Assembly: GCF_003286415.2 (NCBI RefSeq)
Contig: NZ_CP043450.1
Span: forward strand, 2,356,001-2,420,000
DNA length: 64,000 bases
Source of the DNA: Mucilaginibacter rubeus
GTDB taxonomy: Bacteria > Bacteroidota > Bacteroidia > Sphingobacteriales > Sphingobacteriaceae
Reading direction: 5' to 3'
Position 1 is the first letter of the stretch. Every line of letters starts with the position of its first letter. The notes under the pieces were generated by a model, which made no database searches, was not told the origin of the DNA, and was given only the letters and a program-made list of their open reading frames with translations. Both the position numbers and the translations under genes were made by a program. Below, piece by piece: positions 43,573-52,870 of the stretch.

Positions 43573-44280
43573 TTAACTTTTAGGAATATCTACCTGTACT
43601 ATCTCCGAAAAATTTGAGCTATTGAAGCTATCACTTAAACGCACACCCACACGTACGAAGAAGGTACGGCCCGGAATAAGATTAGGAACGGTAAGTGTCA
43701 TCGATTTTTCGGCAGCGCTCATATCAATAAATGCCTTGTTGATGGTTTTGGCGTTCACATCCGAAAAGTCACGGATAGAAGCGCCTGTACCTACCAGTTT
43801 GGTGGTATTTACATATGGCTGCACATCTTTGATGGTTGGTAAACCGGCAATAATAGGTGCATCTATATCAAATGTGAGGGTAAGCGTGGTACCGGTTAAT
43901 GTATGGGTGAAGTTTTTGATCACTATGTATGGCGTAACTGTAAAGTCGTGTTTGGTACCTTTATCAATGTTAACTGTCACAGTATCCGTAACGGGCCAGA
44001 ATGCACCACCGGTAGGCACAATTTTATATCCGCCTTTAAACAATTTACTATCCTCATAAGTACCATCAAATTTGCTTGGGATGGTTTGCGGCGTTGTCCA
44101 GCCTATTTGTTGTAGCTTGATAGTAGTGCTGCCGCCCGAGGTAAGCAGGTTACCTCCCTCAGATGATAATATATTGCCTTGCAACGAAGCATTGGGGCCA
44201 TCATAGTTATCTGTTTTTGTACATGCAGAACTCGCCAGTATAGCTATGCCCACCAAAATTCTACCAATCAGATTTTTCAT
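43573..44280 (-). CDS. DUF3823 lipoprotein of the glycan locus
   Basis: 235 residues from the ATG at 44280, with lipobox ASSAC. Features are ASLQGNILSSEGG, a carboxypeptidase-regulatory-like first domain (FKGGYKIVPTGGAFWPVTDTV), and a second fibronectin-like domain ending VRVGVRLSDSFNSSNFSEIVQV. This fits DUF3823, which typically follows SusD in Bacteroidetes loci. It is probably exposed on the surface and helps bind the glycan. It lies 19 bases after susD. Confidence 0.85.
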   Translation of the reverse strand: MKNLIGRILVGIAILASSACTKTDNYDGPNASLQGNILSSEGGNLLTSGGSTTIKLQQIGWTTPQTIPSKFDGTYEDSKLFKGGYKIVPTGGAFWPVTDTVTVNIDKGTKHDFTVTPYIVIKNFTHTLTGTTLTLTFDIDAPIIAGLPTIKDVQPYVNTTKLVGTGASIRDFSDVNAKTINKAFIDMSAAEKSMTLTVPNLIPGRTFFVRVGVRLSDSFNSSNFSEIVQVDIPKS

Positions 44281-44299
44281 ATCTTTAACTTTTAAATTC

Positions 44300-46114
44300 T
44301 TAATAATTAGGGTTGTTAGGAAGCAGGTTAGGGTTTTTGCCAATTTCGCCACCAGGGATAGGCTCATAATAAAACTGCTTTTGGAAAGTGTATTCCCTGT
44401 TAAACAGTTCGGGCTCGGCCAGGAAAATGTATTTGTTTTCGTTTAATACATAGTATGGCATCAAACCTTTAAAGTGTGCCCGGTCAAGTACCACATCGGC
44501 AATGCGCCATCTTTTTAAATCCCAATAGTATTGGTTTTCAAAAGCAAGCTCCATACGGCGCTCTTTGCGTACTTTATCCAGATCGATAGAACCATACGGC
44601 GTTGCACCGGCACGGCTTCTGAGCAGGTTGATAGAGGTTAAGGCATCACCGTTATTGCCTAATTCCACAGCGGCTTCGGCACGGTTCAGCAGAATCTCCC
44701 CGTAACGTAGGTCAATCCATGGTTGTTCGCTGCGGTTCAGGTCAACAGATGCCTGTGGCTTGTTATAGTCAACATATTTGCGAACATAAAAACCTGTACG
44801 GGTAAGTTCGTCACCACCAGTCCACGGACCGGTAAAACCTATAACCTGCTTGCCCTGGTAAAGGGTTTTAGTATCGCCTGCAAGGATGTAGGAGCGTGAG
44901 TTTGGTTGTTTGGCAACTTCAGAAGCAGCGGTACCACTGAACGAAGGGTAAATACCGCGTTGCATATCAAACATCAAGCCCCTTAACATAGCGCCCGGAA
45001 AGTAAATAGTTGCCACTAACCTTGGCTCCAGGCCTTGCATCAATTCAGCACGGTCATTGAAACGTTTAGGTGTACCATCATCATTGGTTACATTCAAATT
45101 TCCCCATAACTGCACAAGATCAAGCGTAGGATATGAGCGTGACAGTGCATTGGCTGTAAAATAACGCGGCGACATGGTATCATCCCAGCTATGCGCCGTG
45201 TGATTGGCGATTGAATATTGCTTAATGAAGATGTTTTCGGGACTTGGTTTTAAAAACAGATCTACATAGTTCTGTACCTTATCCGAATTGGCATTATAAA
45301 GCGAATAATGACCATCCAACAGTTTAGCGGCATCATAAGCAGCCTGAAAGTAGGTGTTGGCCTTGCTTCCCGGAATACCAACCAAACCTTGCGCGCGTGC
45401 CGGACCGTCAACAAAATTGGTTGAACCATATTTGGCAATACAAGCCGCATATAACATTACCCTTGATTTTAAAGCGGCAGCTGCGTATTTGTTTGCGCGG
45501 CCCGCGTCGCTTGTTTCGGGCATCATTTGGTACCCCAGGTCAAGCTCCGCACCTATAAAATCCCAGGTAGCTTCTTCTTTATCGCGGTGTACCTGTAATT
45601 CAGATAACGGGGCCGCCGGGTCCTGAGGTTCTTTAATGATTGGCACACCTCCATAGCGTTTTGCTAATCCGAAGTAATAGTAAGCCCTTAAAAAGTGTGC
45701 TTCGCCAAGTAGCGCGTTTACTGTGTTTTGAGTTAAGGCTGCCGTATGTTTGGGTAGCTCGGCAATGAGAGTGTTCACATTCCTGATGTCGCCGTATGGC
45801 CAGTAGCCAAAGCCTCCGCCTATATCCATGCCACCAAACGGACCAACCTCTTCGCCGGTAACAGAGGCCGAGTTATAAAAGTTTTCCCAGTCGTTGCTTC
45901 CCGTTTTAAATCCTTGGTCGGGCCGGTATTTGAAATCCTCGATGGGCAAATTGGTATAAATGGTTGCTAAAAATGATTTAACGCCAGCCTCGCTATCGTA
46001 AATAATGTTTGGCGTAAAAATATTGGTAGGTGGGATGTCTAATTTTTGGCAGGAAGTTACCGAGGTACCTACACCGACAGAAATTGCTATAATGAGTTTA
46101 TGTAATTTTTTCAT
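44300..46114 (-). CDS. SusD/RagB family glycan-binding lipoprotein
   Basis: 604 residues. The lipobox is SVTSC near residue 22. The N-terminal SusD part has TPR-like helices (EAHFLRAYYYFGLAKRYGGVPII), and the C-terminal RagB part has DLRYGEILLNRAEAAVELGN and VRKERRMELAFENQYYWDLKRW. It forms the lid over the SusC channel and captures oligosaccharide. It starts 12 bases after susC, the standard order. Confidence 0.95.
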   Translation of the reverse strand: MKKLHKLIIAISVGVGTSVTSCQKLDIPPTNIFTPNIIYDSEAGVKSFLATIYTNLPIEDFKYRPDQGFKTGSNDWENFYNSASVTGEEVGPFGGMDIGGGFGYWPYGDIRNVNTLIAELPKHTAALTQNTVNALLGEAHFLRAYYYFGLAKRYGGVPIIKEPQDPAAPLSELQVHRDKEEATWDFIGAELDLGYQMMPETSDAGRANKYAAAALKSRVMLYAACIAKYGSTNFVDGPARAQGLVGIPGSKANTYFQAAYDAAKLLDGHYSLYNANSDKVQNYVDLFLKPSPENIFIKQYSIANHTAHSWDDTMSPRYFTANALSRSYPTLDLVQLWGNLNVTNDDGTPKRFNDRAELMQGLEPRLVATIYFPGAMLRGLMFDMQRGIYPSFSGTAASEVAKQPNSRSYILAGDTKTLYQGKQVIGFTGPWTGGDELTRTGFYVRKYVDYNKPQASVDLNRSEQPWIDLRYGEILLNRAEAAVELGNNGDALTSINLLRSRAGATPYGSIDLDKVRKERRMELAFENQYYWDLKRWRIADVVLDRAHFKGLMPYYVLNENKYIFLAEPELFNREYTFQKQFYYEPIPGGEIGKNPNLLPNNPNY

Positions 46115-46126
46115 GTGTTAAATGAT

Positions 46127-49100
46127 TTAAAATGAAACGTTAGCACCCAGGTTAAAGGTCCTGTTCATTGGGTAGGTGTAACCGCCAAGGGCTTTGCTGA
46201 AATCATTGTTATCTCTCGGATTAGGTCCCTGGTGTTCTGGATCGTAATTCTTTAATCCGGTGAATGTTAGTAGGTTGTAGCTGTTTACATAAACCCTGAA
46301 TTTTTTAACCCCAATGGCTTTCAATACAGCAGGAGACAGGGAATAACCTAATTCAAGTGTTTTAACACGCAGGTAACTGGCATTTTGGATGGCCTTTGTG
46401 CCCTGTGCAGATGGAGAACCCATAGCCGGATAATATCCGGGTACCCATTGCGTGTTCGGATCAAATACGTTTGCTGAAGGATCAAGCGTGTGCCAGCTAT
46501 CCAGGAAGCGGGTTAAGGCACTTCTGTTGTACATCAATGGCTCGGCAAACTGCTCGCCGTATTGTACATAAACGCCTGCGGCTCCCTGCAAAAGCATGTT
46601 GAGGTCAAAGCCTTTGTAGCTTACACCTATAGTAAGGCCGTAGTTATACAACGGGATATCGGTGGTGGCAATAGGGTGACTGTCTTTATCGTCAATTACA
46701 CCGTCATTGTTCCAGTCCTTGTAGTAGTAATCGCCAGGGATGGTGTTGTTATTACCGCCGCCTGTATTTACGCCATAGTTGTAGATCTGGTTGTATGAGG
46801 TAAACTGGCCTGCATATTCAGGGCCCCACCATACGTTTTGATACCTGTTGGTTTGATTTTCTTTCCAGTTCAGGTATTCGTTACCTGATTGGCCACGAAG
46901 TACTTTTAAAGCTTTTAAGCGGGTTGTACCGATGTTACCAGATACATTTAAGCCAACCTGGCCAAAGGTATTTCGGTATGACAGGTTAAAATCCAAACCC
47001 TGAACCCTGTCGCTATTATAGTTGATTTGTGGTACAGCCGCACCTACGGTGCCTGGTAATGCAACTGATGGCTGAGCAGGCAAACCGGTTCTGTCGTTCC
47101 TGAAAACCTCGATTGTACCGTCTACTTTACCGCCAAACAGGCCAAAATCAACAGCGATGTTTTTTATGGTATTTACAGACCAGGTTAAGCCGGCGTTACC
47201 CAATTTGGGGGCCGAGCCGTTAACGGCACTTGAACCGAAGATGTAGCTGTTTACCGGATAGGTATAACCATTTACATAGTTAAATGCAGGAGCATTCGCT
47301 TCATCGCCGGTTTGACCATAAGAAGCCCTGATTTTTAAGTTTGTAAGTATATTTTCGGAAACCAGACTGCGGAAGAAGTTTTCTTTAGTTAAAACCCAGC
47401 CGATAGACCCACCCGGGAAAAAGCCCCATTGATCAGATCCTGGTTTATAAAGGTTGTTACCATCACGGCGGAAACTGAATTCTGCCAGGTATTTACCTTT
47501 GTAATCGTAATTTAAACGGCCTATGATACTTCTGTGTGCGCGATCTTGCAGTGCGTTAGGATCCATACCACCTGCCATGTTAGAGTTTTGCAAACCACCA
47601 AACAGGTAATCAACCGGGATTTCTATATCCCTGTAAGCGTTAAAGTTATCGGCAGTTTCATGGCTTTGCTCATAGGTAGCCATCGCGGTTACGTTATGAT
47701 CTTTAGCAAAAGTATGCGCGTAATTTAATGTTAACTGGCTTAAGGTATTTAAGTGCGTGTAATACTGGCGGGTGATACCGGCAGGTGAGTTTACTAAGCT
47801 TGGAATGTATGTATCATTATCGGCTTTGTAAGTATACAGGGAGAATGATCTCCTGACAATATTGTTATCTGCAGTACCGTAATCAATGTTGAACAAAGCC
47901 TTGGCAGTAAGACCGCTTACTCCAGGGATGTCATATTGTAAATTTAACTGACTGGTAATGTTTTTGTTCCGGAAACGCTTTGAACCTACTTTATTGGCAT
48001 CTGTAATGATAGAGGGGTTCATGTTATCATCAATTACAGCCGGATAAAGTGGATTGTCATTGGCATAGATCTGGTGGGTTGGGATCTGGTTCCAGGTATA
48101 TTTATAAATGGTCCATTCATCAGTATAAGGAAGGTTTTTCTCGTCCATCCAGGCCGATGTTAATACCTGTGCCCTTAAACCTTTAGTGATGGTTGCCGTA
48201 ACGTTTGAACGGAAGTTGTATTTATTATAATTCAGACTACCGGTTTTAAATACACCATCCTGCTTCTGATAACCGAAGTTGAAGAAGTAGCTGATCTTAT
48301 CATTACCTCCGTCAATATTCAGGTTATGCTGTATCTGGTTGGCTGTTTTCTTGAAAACCATCCCAATCCAGTCGGCTGATTTGTAAGTGCCATCAAGCCA
48401 TGGTTTAATGTCGGCATAGGAGAATTGCGGAGTAACATTGTGTACAAAGTTATTAGCGAAATCACGTTTTACTTTTTCGTTGGTTAGCAACATATAATCA
48501 ACCGCGCCAACACCTTCTGGCATGCCCAAAAAGGTTTGTATCGCGTCGTTAACCGAGTAATTGATATTGATCTTACCATTTTTGCCGCCTTTTTTGGTGG
48601 TGATAATGATGGCTCCACCAGCCGCGCGCATACCGTAAATAGAGGCCGCCGCGTCTTTTAACACCGAAATGCTTTCAATCTCATTCGGGTCCATACGACC
48701 AATGGTTGATTGGTCACCGCCGATGATACCGTCGATAACAACCAGAGGAGCGCTTTGATAACCTCTTATGTTCAGGTTGTTTGCGTATGAACCCGGTTCG
48801 GCAGTAGTTTGAACAATGCGCACACCGGGTATTTTACCGGTAAGCATATTGATAACGCTTTCGTTTTTGGTTGTGGTGATCTCCTTGCTTTGCAGCGTGG
48901 CGATTGAACCTGTAATGGTGGCCCTCTTTTGCGTACCGTAACCAACAACTACAACTTCCTCAAGGCTTTTATTGGTTGTTTTTAAGGCGATGGTACCATC
49001 TTTAATATCCTTAACCGCTATTTCCTGGGTTACATAACCTATGTATGATACCTGCAGAATTGCGTTCGGGCCGGGCACCTGCAGCTGGAATTTTCCCGCT

Positions 49101-49267
49101 ACATCTGTAATAGCACCGGTATTTGTGCCTTTGATTTTTACACTTACCCCCGGAAGTGTCGACCCATCGGTTAAGTCTATTACTTTTCCGTTTATGGTAG
49201 TTTGCTGGGCTAACAAACTAAGCGGGAAAAGGAAGAAAAGTATAAGTAAGTATTTATATTTTTTCAT
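46127..49267 (-). CDS. SusC/RagA TonB-linked outer-membrane transporter
   Basis: 1046 residues from the ATG at 49267, which opens a signal peptide (MKKYKYLLILFFL to LLAQ); the open frame extends further but without signal character. Domains: carboxypeptidase-regulatory-like domain (NGKVIDLTDGSTLPGVSVKIKG), TonB box/plug (VVVGYGTQKRATITGS, SVLKDAAASIYGMRAAGGAIIITTKKG), then the 22-strand barrel ending NLGANVSF. It imports oligosaccharides with SusD. It is the first gene of the six-gene operon. Confidence 0.95.
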   Translation of the reverse strand: MKKYKYLLILFFLFPLSLLAQQTTINGKVIDLTDGSTLPGVSVKIKGTNTGAITDVAGKFQLQVPGPNAILQVSYIGYVTQEIAVKDIKDGTIALKTTNKSLEEVVVVGYGTQKRATITGSIATLQSKEITTTKNESVINMLTGKIPGVRIVQTTAEPGSYANNLNIRGYQSAPLVVIDGIIGGDQSTIGRMDPNEIESISVLKDAAASIYGMRAAGGAIIITTKKGGKNGKININYSVNDAIQTFLGMPEGVGAVDYMLLTNEKVKRDFANNFVHNVTPQFSYADIKPWLDGTYKSADWIGMVFKKTANQIQHNLNIDGGNDKISYFFNFGYQKQDGVFKTGSLNYNKYNFRSNVTATITKGLRAQVLTSAWMDEKNLPYTDEWTIYKYTWNQIPTHQIYANDNPLYPAVIDDNMNPSIITDANKVGSKRFRNKNITSQLNLQYDIPGVSGLTAKALFNIDYGTADNNIVRRSFSLYTYKADNDTYIPSLVNSPAGITRQYYTHLNTLSQLTLNYAHTFAKDHNVTAMATYEQSHETADNFNAYRDIEIPVDYLFGGLQNSNMAGGMDPNALQDRAHRSIIGRLNYDYKGKYLAEFSFRRDGNNLYKPGSDQWGFFPGGSIGWVLTKENFFRSLVSENILTNLKIRASYGQTGDEANAPAFNYVNGYTYPVNSYIFGSSAVNGSAPKLGNAGLTWSVNTIKNIAVDFGLFGGKVDGTIEVFRNDRTGLPAQPSVALPGTVGAAVPQINYNSDRVQGLDFNLSYRNTFGQVGLNVSGNIGTTRLKALKVLRGQSGNEYLNWKENQTNRYQNVWWGPEYAGQFTSYNQIYNYGVNTGGGNNNTIPGDYYYKDWNNDGVIDDKDSHPIATTDIPLYNYGLTIGVSYKGFDLNMLLQGAAGVYVQYGEQFAEPLMYNRSALTRFLDSWHTLDPSANVFDPNTQWVPGYYPAMGSPSAQGTKAIQNASYLRVKTLELGYSLSPAVLKAIGVKKFRVYVNSYNLLTFTGLKNYDPEHQGPNPRDNNDFSKALGGYTYPMNRTFNLGANVSF

Positions 49268-49550
49268 ATCGTCTCTCTTTGATGATTGTTTAAGGTTAAA
49301 TTGATCGTTACCCATGTAGGGTAATAAATAGCGCATGCAGCGGCAGGCCTTACGGCGGGTTGGGGTCGTAGTAATACATGGTTTAAAAGAGTTGGTTAAA
49401 GCAGCGCCTTGTTGCGGTTATGCGATGAAAAGCACTGTTGTTAGTTTATAATTTCAGGTACAAAACAACAAGCAGGCATTAATAAAAAATAAATAATACA
49501 TTAATAAAGGCCGTATTAATGCCCAAAAACGCGGTTTTATGAACTTTTTT

Positions 49551-49562
49551 GCAATCGATTGC
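49551..49562. promoter_or_regulatory. LacI-type operator-like palindrome between the divergent glycan genes
   Basis: GCAATCGATTGC is a perfect 12-base palindrome with a central CG, extended by a T run before and an A run after. LacI/GalR-family operators have this form. It lies 284 bases before susC and 219 before the divergent DUF5916 gene, so it could control both. The rest of the 513-base gap (49268-49780) is AT-rich and shows no gene. Confidence 0.5.
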
Positions 49563-49780
49563 GAAAAAAAGTGGTCCTGTAGGAAAATAATTTGATTTTT
49601 AACGGCAGGGGAGATGGTTAATACATTTTTAACAAAAGGTGATACGGATTAGTAGGTATATAATTATCGGCGCCAAGAAACGAAACCAGGCCGTAAATAA
49701 TGTGATACATGGCATTGATTCTTGGGGAAAAAATGTAGTTTTAAAATCCGTAACCAATAAACTTATACACCCTTATCTTA

Positions 49781-51976
49781 ATGCCCTTCAAATACCCCTG
49801 TCTGCTTGCCGCAAAAACGTTATTAATTGTTGTGTTTTGCTTAACTACCTGTTTTTATGCAGCTGCACAAAAAAAGAACGCGGGCTATAAGTACCACATC
49901 CGCAGGGCTGCTTCAGCTATTAATGTTGATGGGGTGATGAATGAGCAGGCCTGGATGCAAGCTGATTCTGCCGGCGACTTTTTTATGGTGCTACCCATGG
50001 ATACCAGCAAGGCTACCGTTAAAACCGAAGTGCGGATGACTTATGATGATAAAAACCTGTACATCATAGCCATTAATTATAATTCTGTACCCGGTCCCTA
50101 TATGGTTGAATCCCTGAAGCGTGACTTTAATTTTGTGAAGAATGACAACTTCCTGATTTTCATGGATCCTTTTGATGCCCGAACCGATGGTTTTAGCTTT
50201 GGAGCAAATGCTGCAGGAGGGCAATGGGACGGCAGCATGTACGAGGGTGGGAAAGTTGACCTGAGCTGGGATAACCGCTGGTATTCGGCAGTGAAAAATT
50301 ATCCTGACAAGTGGATCTGGGAGGCTTCTATTCCCTTTAAAAGTATCCGCTATAAAAAAGGGATCAAGGAGTGGGGGATCAATTTTAGTCGCAATGACCT
50401 TAAGACAGCCGAAAAATCGAGCTGGACACCAATCCCGAGGCAATTTCCCACAGCTTCATTGGCCTATACCGGTACCTTAGTTTGGGATGAGGCCCCTCCA
50501 ACGGCAAGTAGCAATGTATCTATAATCCCGTATGCGCTTACTGGCTTATCCAAAGATTATCAGCACAATACCAAAACCGAATATAAACACGAGATAGGGG
50601 GCGATGCTAAAATCTCGGTGACGCCATCGCTAAACCTCGATTTAACGGTTAATCCTGATTTTTCGCAGGTGGACGTTGATCAGCAGGTAATTAACCTGAA
50701 CAGATATGAATTGTTCTTTCCCGAAAAACGGCAGTTCTTTTTAGAGAATGGAGATTTGTTCGCCAATTTCGGTTATTCAGATATCCGCCCGTTTTTTTCA
50801 CGACGGATAGGCTTAAATGTACCTATCGATTTTGGCGCGCGGCTGACAGGTAAGCTGGATAAAGACTGGCGTATTGGCGCTATGGATATTCAAACCGGTG
50901 GCTCAGGAAGCGTATCGCAAGCTCCTGAAAATTATGGTATTATCACATTGCAAAGGCGTGTGCTTGATCGTTCCAATATCGGTTTCCTGTTTATCAATAA
51001 AGATGCTACAGCTAATATCCCCGGCACCAATACAGGATCGGCTGCTTACAACCGTAACATAGGCGCGGAGTTCAATCTGGCGTCCCGCAGCAATATCTGG
51101 ACGGGTAAGGTATTGGCCTTAAAGTCGTTTACGCCGGGGGTAAGCGGCCATGATTATGTAGTGTCCGATCATTTTCAATACCTGAGCAAATACTGGACGG
51201 TGTACATGCAGGAAGAATACGTTGGCAAAAACTATAATGCCGAAGTGGGGTATGTGCCCCGCGTTGGTTATATCAAGTTAAGTCCGTTGCTACTTCGTAA
51301 TTTTTTTCCTAAGCAGGGGGATATTCTGAGTCATGGCATTCAGCTTACTTCTAACTACTTTTTTGATGAGTCGTTTCATCGTACAGATAATGAAAGTATC
51401 CTGTCGTACCTGATCACTTTCCGTAACCGGGCTACATTATCTGTATCAGGCTTAAATGATTATGTAAGGTTGTTAAAACCTTATGATCCTACTAACATAG
51501 GTAAAGGCCTGTTGCCAACCGGGTCCGAACATAATTGGAATACTATCGATGTTCAGTTTGTATCCAAGCCGCAAAATGTATTTACCTATTTGCTGGAAGC
51601 ATCGCATGGTGGGTATTATGATAAAGGAACCCGTAACAGCATTACGAGTTTAATAGGCTATCGCTTTCAGCCTTATGTAAATATCGCTATCAATACCTCA
51701 TTTAATGACTTAAGGTTGCCCCAACCCTTTGGACATAACACTTTTTGGCTGGTAGGCCCGAAGATTGATGTTACTTTCACCAATACCTTGTATTTTACCA
51801 CCTATGTTCAATATAATCAGCAGATAGATAATATCAATATCAACACCCGCCTGCAATGGCGTTATAAACCTGCATCTGACCTGTTTATTGTTTATGGCGA
51901 TAACACCACACCATCTCCTTATACAGTAAAAAACCGCCAGCTTACTTTAAAGTGGACATACTGGTGTAACCTATAG
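49781..51976 (+). CDS. outer-membrane protein with CBM9-like and DUF5916 domains
   Basis: 731 residues. A signal peptide covers residues 1-29 (ending YAAAQ). The N-terminal CBM9-like sandwich starts INVDGVMNEQAWMQADSAGDF and contains RMTYDDKNLYIIA. A DUF5916 beta-barrel region follows with LDLTVNPDFSQVDVDQQVINLNRYELFFPEKRQFF and ends in an aromatic strand. It diverges from the SusC operon and shares its intergenic region. A role in binding or passing glycan is plausible but unproven. Confidence 0.85.
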   Translation: MPFKYPCLLAAKTLLIVVFCLTTCFYAAAQKKNAGYKYHIRRAASAINVDGVMNEQAWMQADSAGDFFMVLPMDTSKATVKTEVRMTYDDKNLYIIAINYNSVPGPYMVESLKRDFNFVKNDNFLIFMDPFDARTDGFSFGANAAGGQWDGSMYEGGKVDLSWDNRWYSAVKNYPDKWIWEASIPFKSIRYKKGIKEWGINFSRNDLKTAEKSSWTPIPRQFPTASLAYTGTLVWDEAPPTASSNVSIIPYALTGLSKDYQHNTKTEYKHEIGGDAKISVTPSLNLDLTVNPDFSQVDVDQQVINLNRYELFFPEKRQFFLENGDLFANFGYSDIRPFFSRRIGLNVPIDFGARLTGKLDKDWRIGAMDIQTGGSGSVSQAPENYGIITLQRRVLDRSNIGFLFINKDATANIPGTNTGSAAYNRNIGAEFNLASRSNIWTGKVLALKSFTPGVSGHDYVVSDHFQYLSKYWTVYMQEEYVGKNYNAEVGYVPRVGYIKLSPLLLRNFFPKQGDILSHGIQLTSNYFFDESFHRTDNESILSYLITFRNRATLSVSGLNDYVRLLKPYDPTNIGKGLLPTGSEHNWNTIDVQFVSKPQNVFTYLLEASHGGYYDKGTRNSITSLIGYRFQPYVNIAINTSFNDLRLPQPFGHNTFWLVGPKIDVTFTNTLYFTTYVQYNQQIDNININTRLQWRYKPASDLFIVYGDNTTPSPYTVKNRQLTLKWTYWCNL

Positions 51977-52040
51977 TAGTATTGTTATAAAACAAGTGCT
52001 GCCGATGGCTGTTCGGATATTAGTTTGATATCTACCGGAA

Positions 52041-52787
52041 ATGAAAAAACTCATCATATTTGATTTGGACGGCACCCTTGCCGAAAGTAAGGCCGCGCTT
52101 GATCAGGAAATGGCCACGCTTTTGACCAATTTGATGAAAGTTGCAAAAGTGGCCATTATATCGGGCGGCGACTGGCCTCAGTTTGAAAAGCAGGTACTGT
52201 CGAACCTGCCCGGCAAAAAATCAATTAAAAACCTGTCCATCTTACCAACCTGTGGTACCAAATATTATCAGTATAAAAAAGGTAGTTGGAAAAAACTTTA
52301 TTCAGAAGATTTTACAGATACAGAAAGGCAGGAGATTGTCAGTAAATTAAATGAAGCCATTGATGCCTCCGGGATTAAATTCAGGAAAACATGGGGCGAT
52401 CAGATAGAAGATCGCGGCAGTCAGATTACTTTTTCTGCATTAGGCCAGCATGCACCGTTGGAGGAAAAGAAAAAGTGGGACCCCAAATACGCAAAACGTA
52501 AAAAGATTAAAGCCATACTTGATAAAACCCTCGCCGGCTTTTCGGTACAAATTGGAGGATCTACCTCTATTGATATAACAAAACCCGGAATTGACAAAGC
52601 TTATGGCATTCATAAGTTGCAGCATACTTTAGAGATCAGCATCAAGCAAATGATTTTTATAGGTGATGCTTTGTTTGAGGGAGGTAATGACCACCCGGCT
52701 CGTACAACCGGGGCGGATTGTATCCAGGTGCGCGATCCGGAAGAAACCAAGCGTGTTGTTGAAGGAATAATCCTTTGCCTGAAGTAA
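52041..52787 (+). CDS. HAD-IIB phosphatase, phosphomannomutase-like
   Basis: 248 residues. Motif I is FDLDGTLAESK, motif II is VAIISGGDW, and the C-terminal motif is GDALFEGGNDHPARTTGAD with the GGND typical of HAD-IIB and of eukaryotic-type phosphomannomutases. The cap region ends SIDITKPGIDKAYGI. It could interconvert mannose-6-phosphate and mannose-1-phosphate or be a sugar phosphatase. It sits alone after the glycan locus. Confidence 0.83.
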   Translation: MKKLIIFDLDGTLAESKAALDQEMATLLTNLMKVAKVAIISGGDWPQFEKQVLSNLPGKKSIKNLSILPTCGTKYYQYKKGSWKKLYSEDFTDTERQEIVSKLNEAIDASGIKFRKTWGDQIEDRGSQITFSALGQHAPLEEKKKWDPKYAKRKKIKAILDKTLAGFSVQIGGSTSIDITKPGIDKAYGIHKLQHTLEISIKQMIFIGDALFEGGNDHPARTTGADCIQVRDPEETKRVVEGIILCLK

Positions 52788-52817
52788 TAGGCTATCGGTT
52801 GAAATGTTAATTAAAAG

Positions 52818-52840
52818 TAAAGTGTATAATTTACACTTAA
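52818..52840. promoter_or_regulatory. operator-like inverted repeat before the MFS gene
   Basis: Arms AAGTGTA (52820-52826) and TACACTT (52832-52838) are complementary with a 5-base centre. The repeat ends about 20 bases before the -7 element at 52859, covering the -33 region. Binding there would block the promoter. Confidence 0.45.
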
Positions 52841-52858
52841 GCGGGTGCCTAAACTGCC

Positions 52859-52866
52859 TATCTTTG
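52859..52866 (+). promoter_or_regulatory. TAnnTTTG promoter element of the MFS gene
   Basis: TATCTTTG is a perfect -7 consensus, ending four bases before the ATG at 52871. The expected start of transcription falls at the ATG itself, so the message may be leaderless. Confidence 0.55.
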
Positions 52867-52870
52867 CAGC

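Noticed and set aside
43622..44059. 145-codon frame antisense to the DUF3823 gene
   Set aside because: The minus-strand gene has a lipobox, correct operon spacing and family features; the antisense frame has none.
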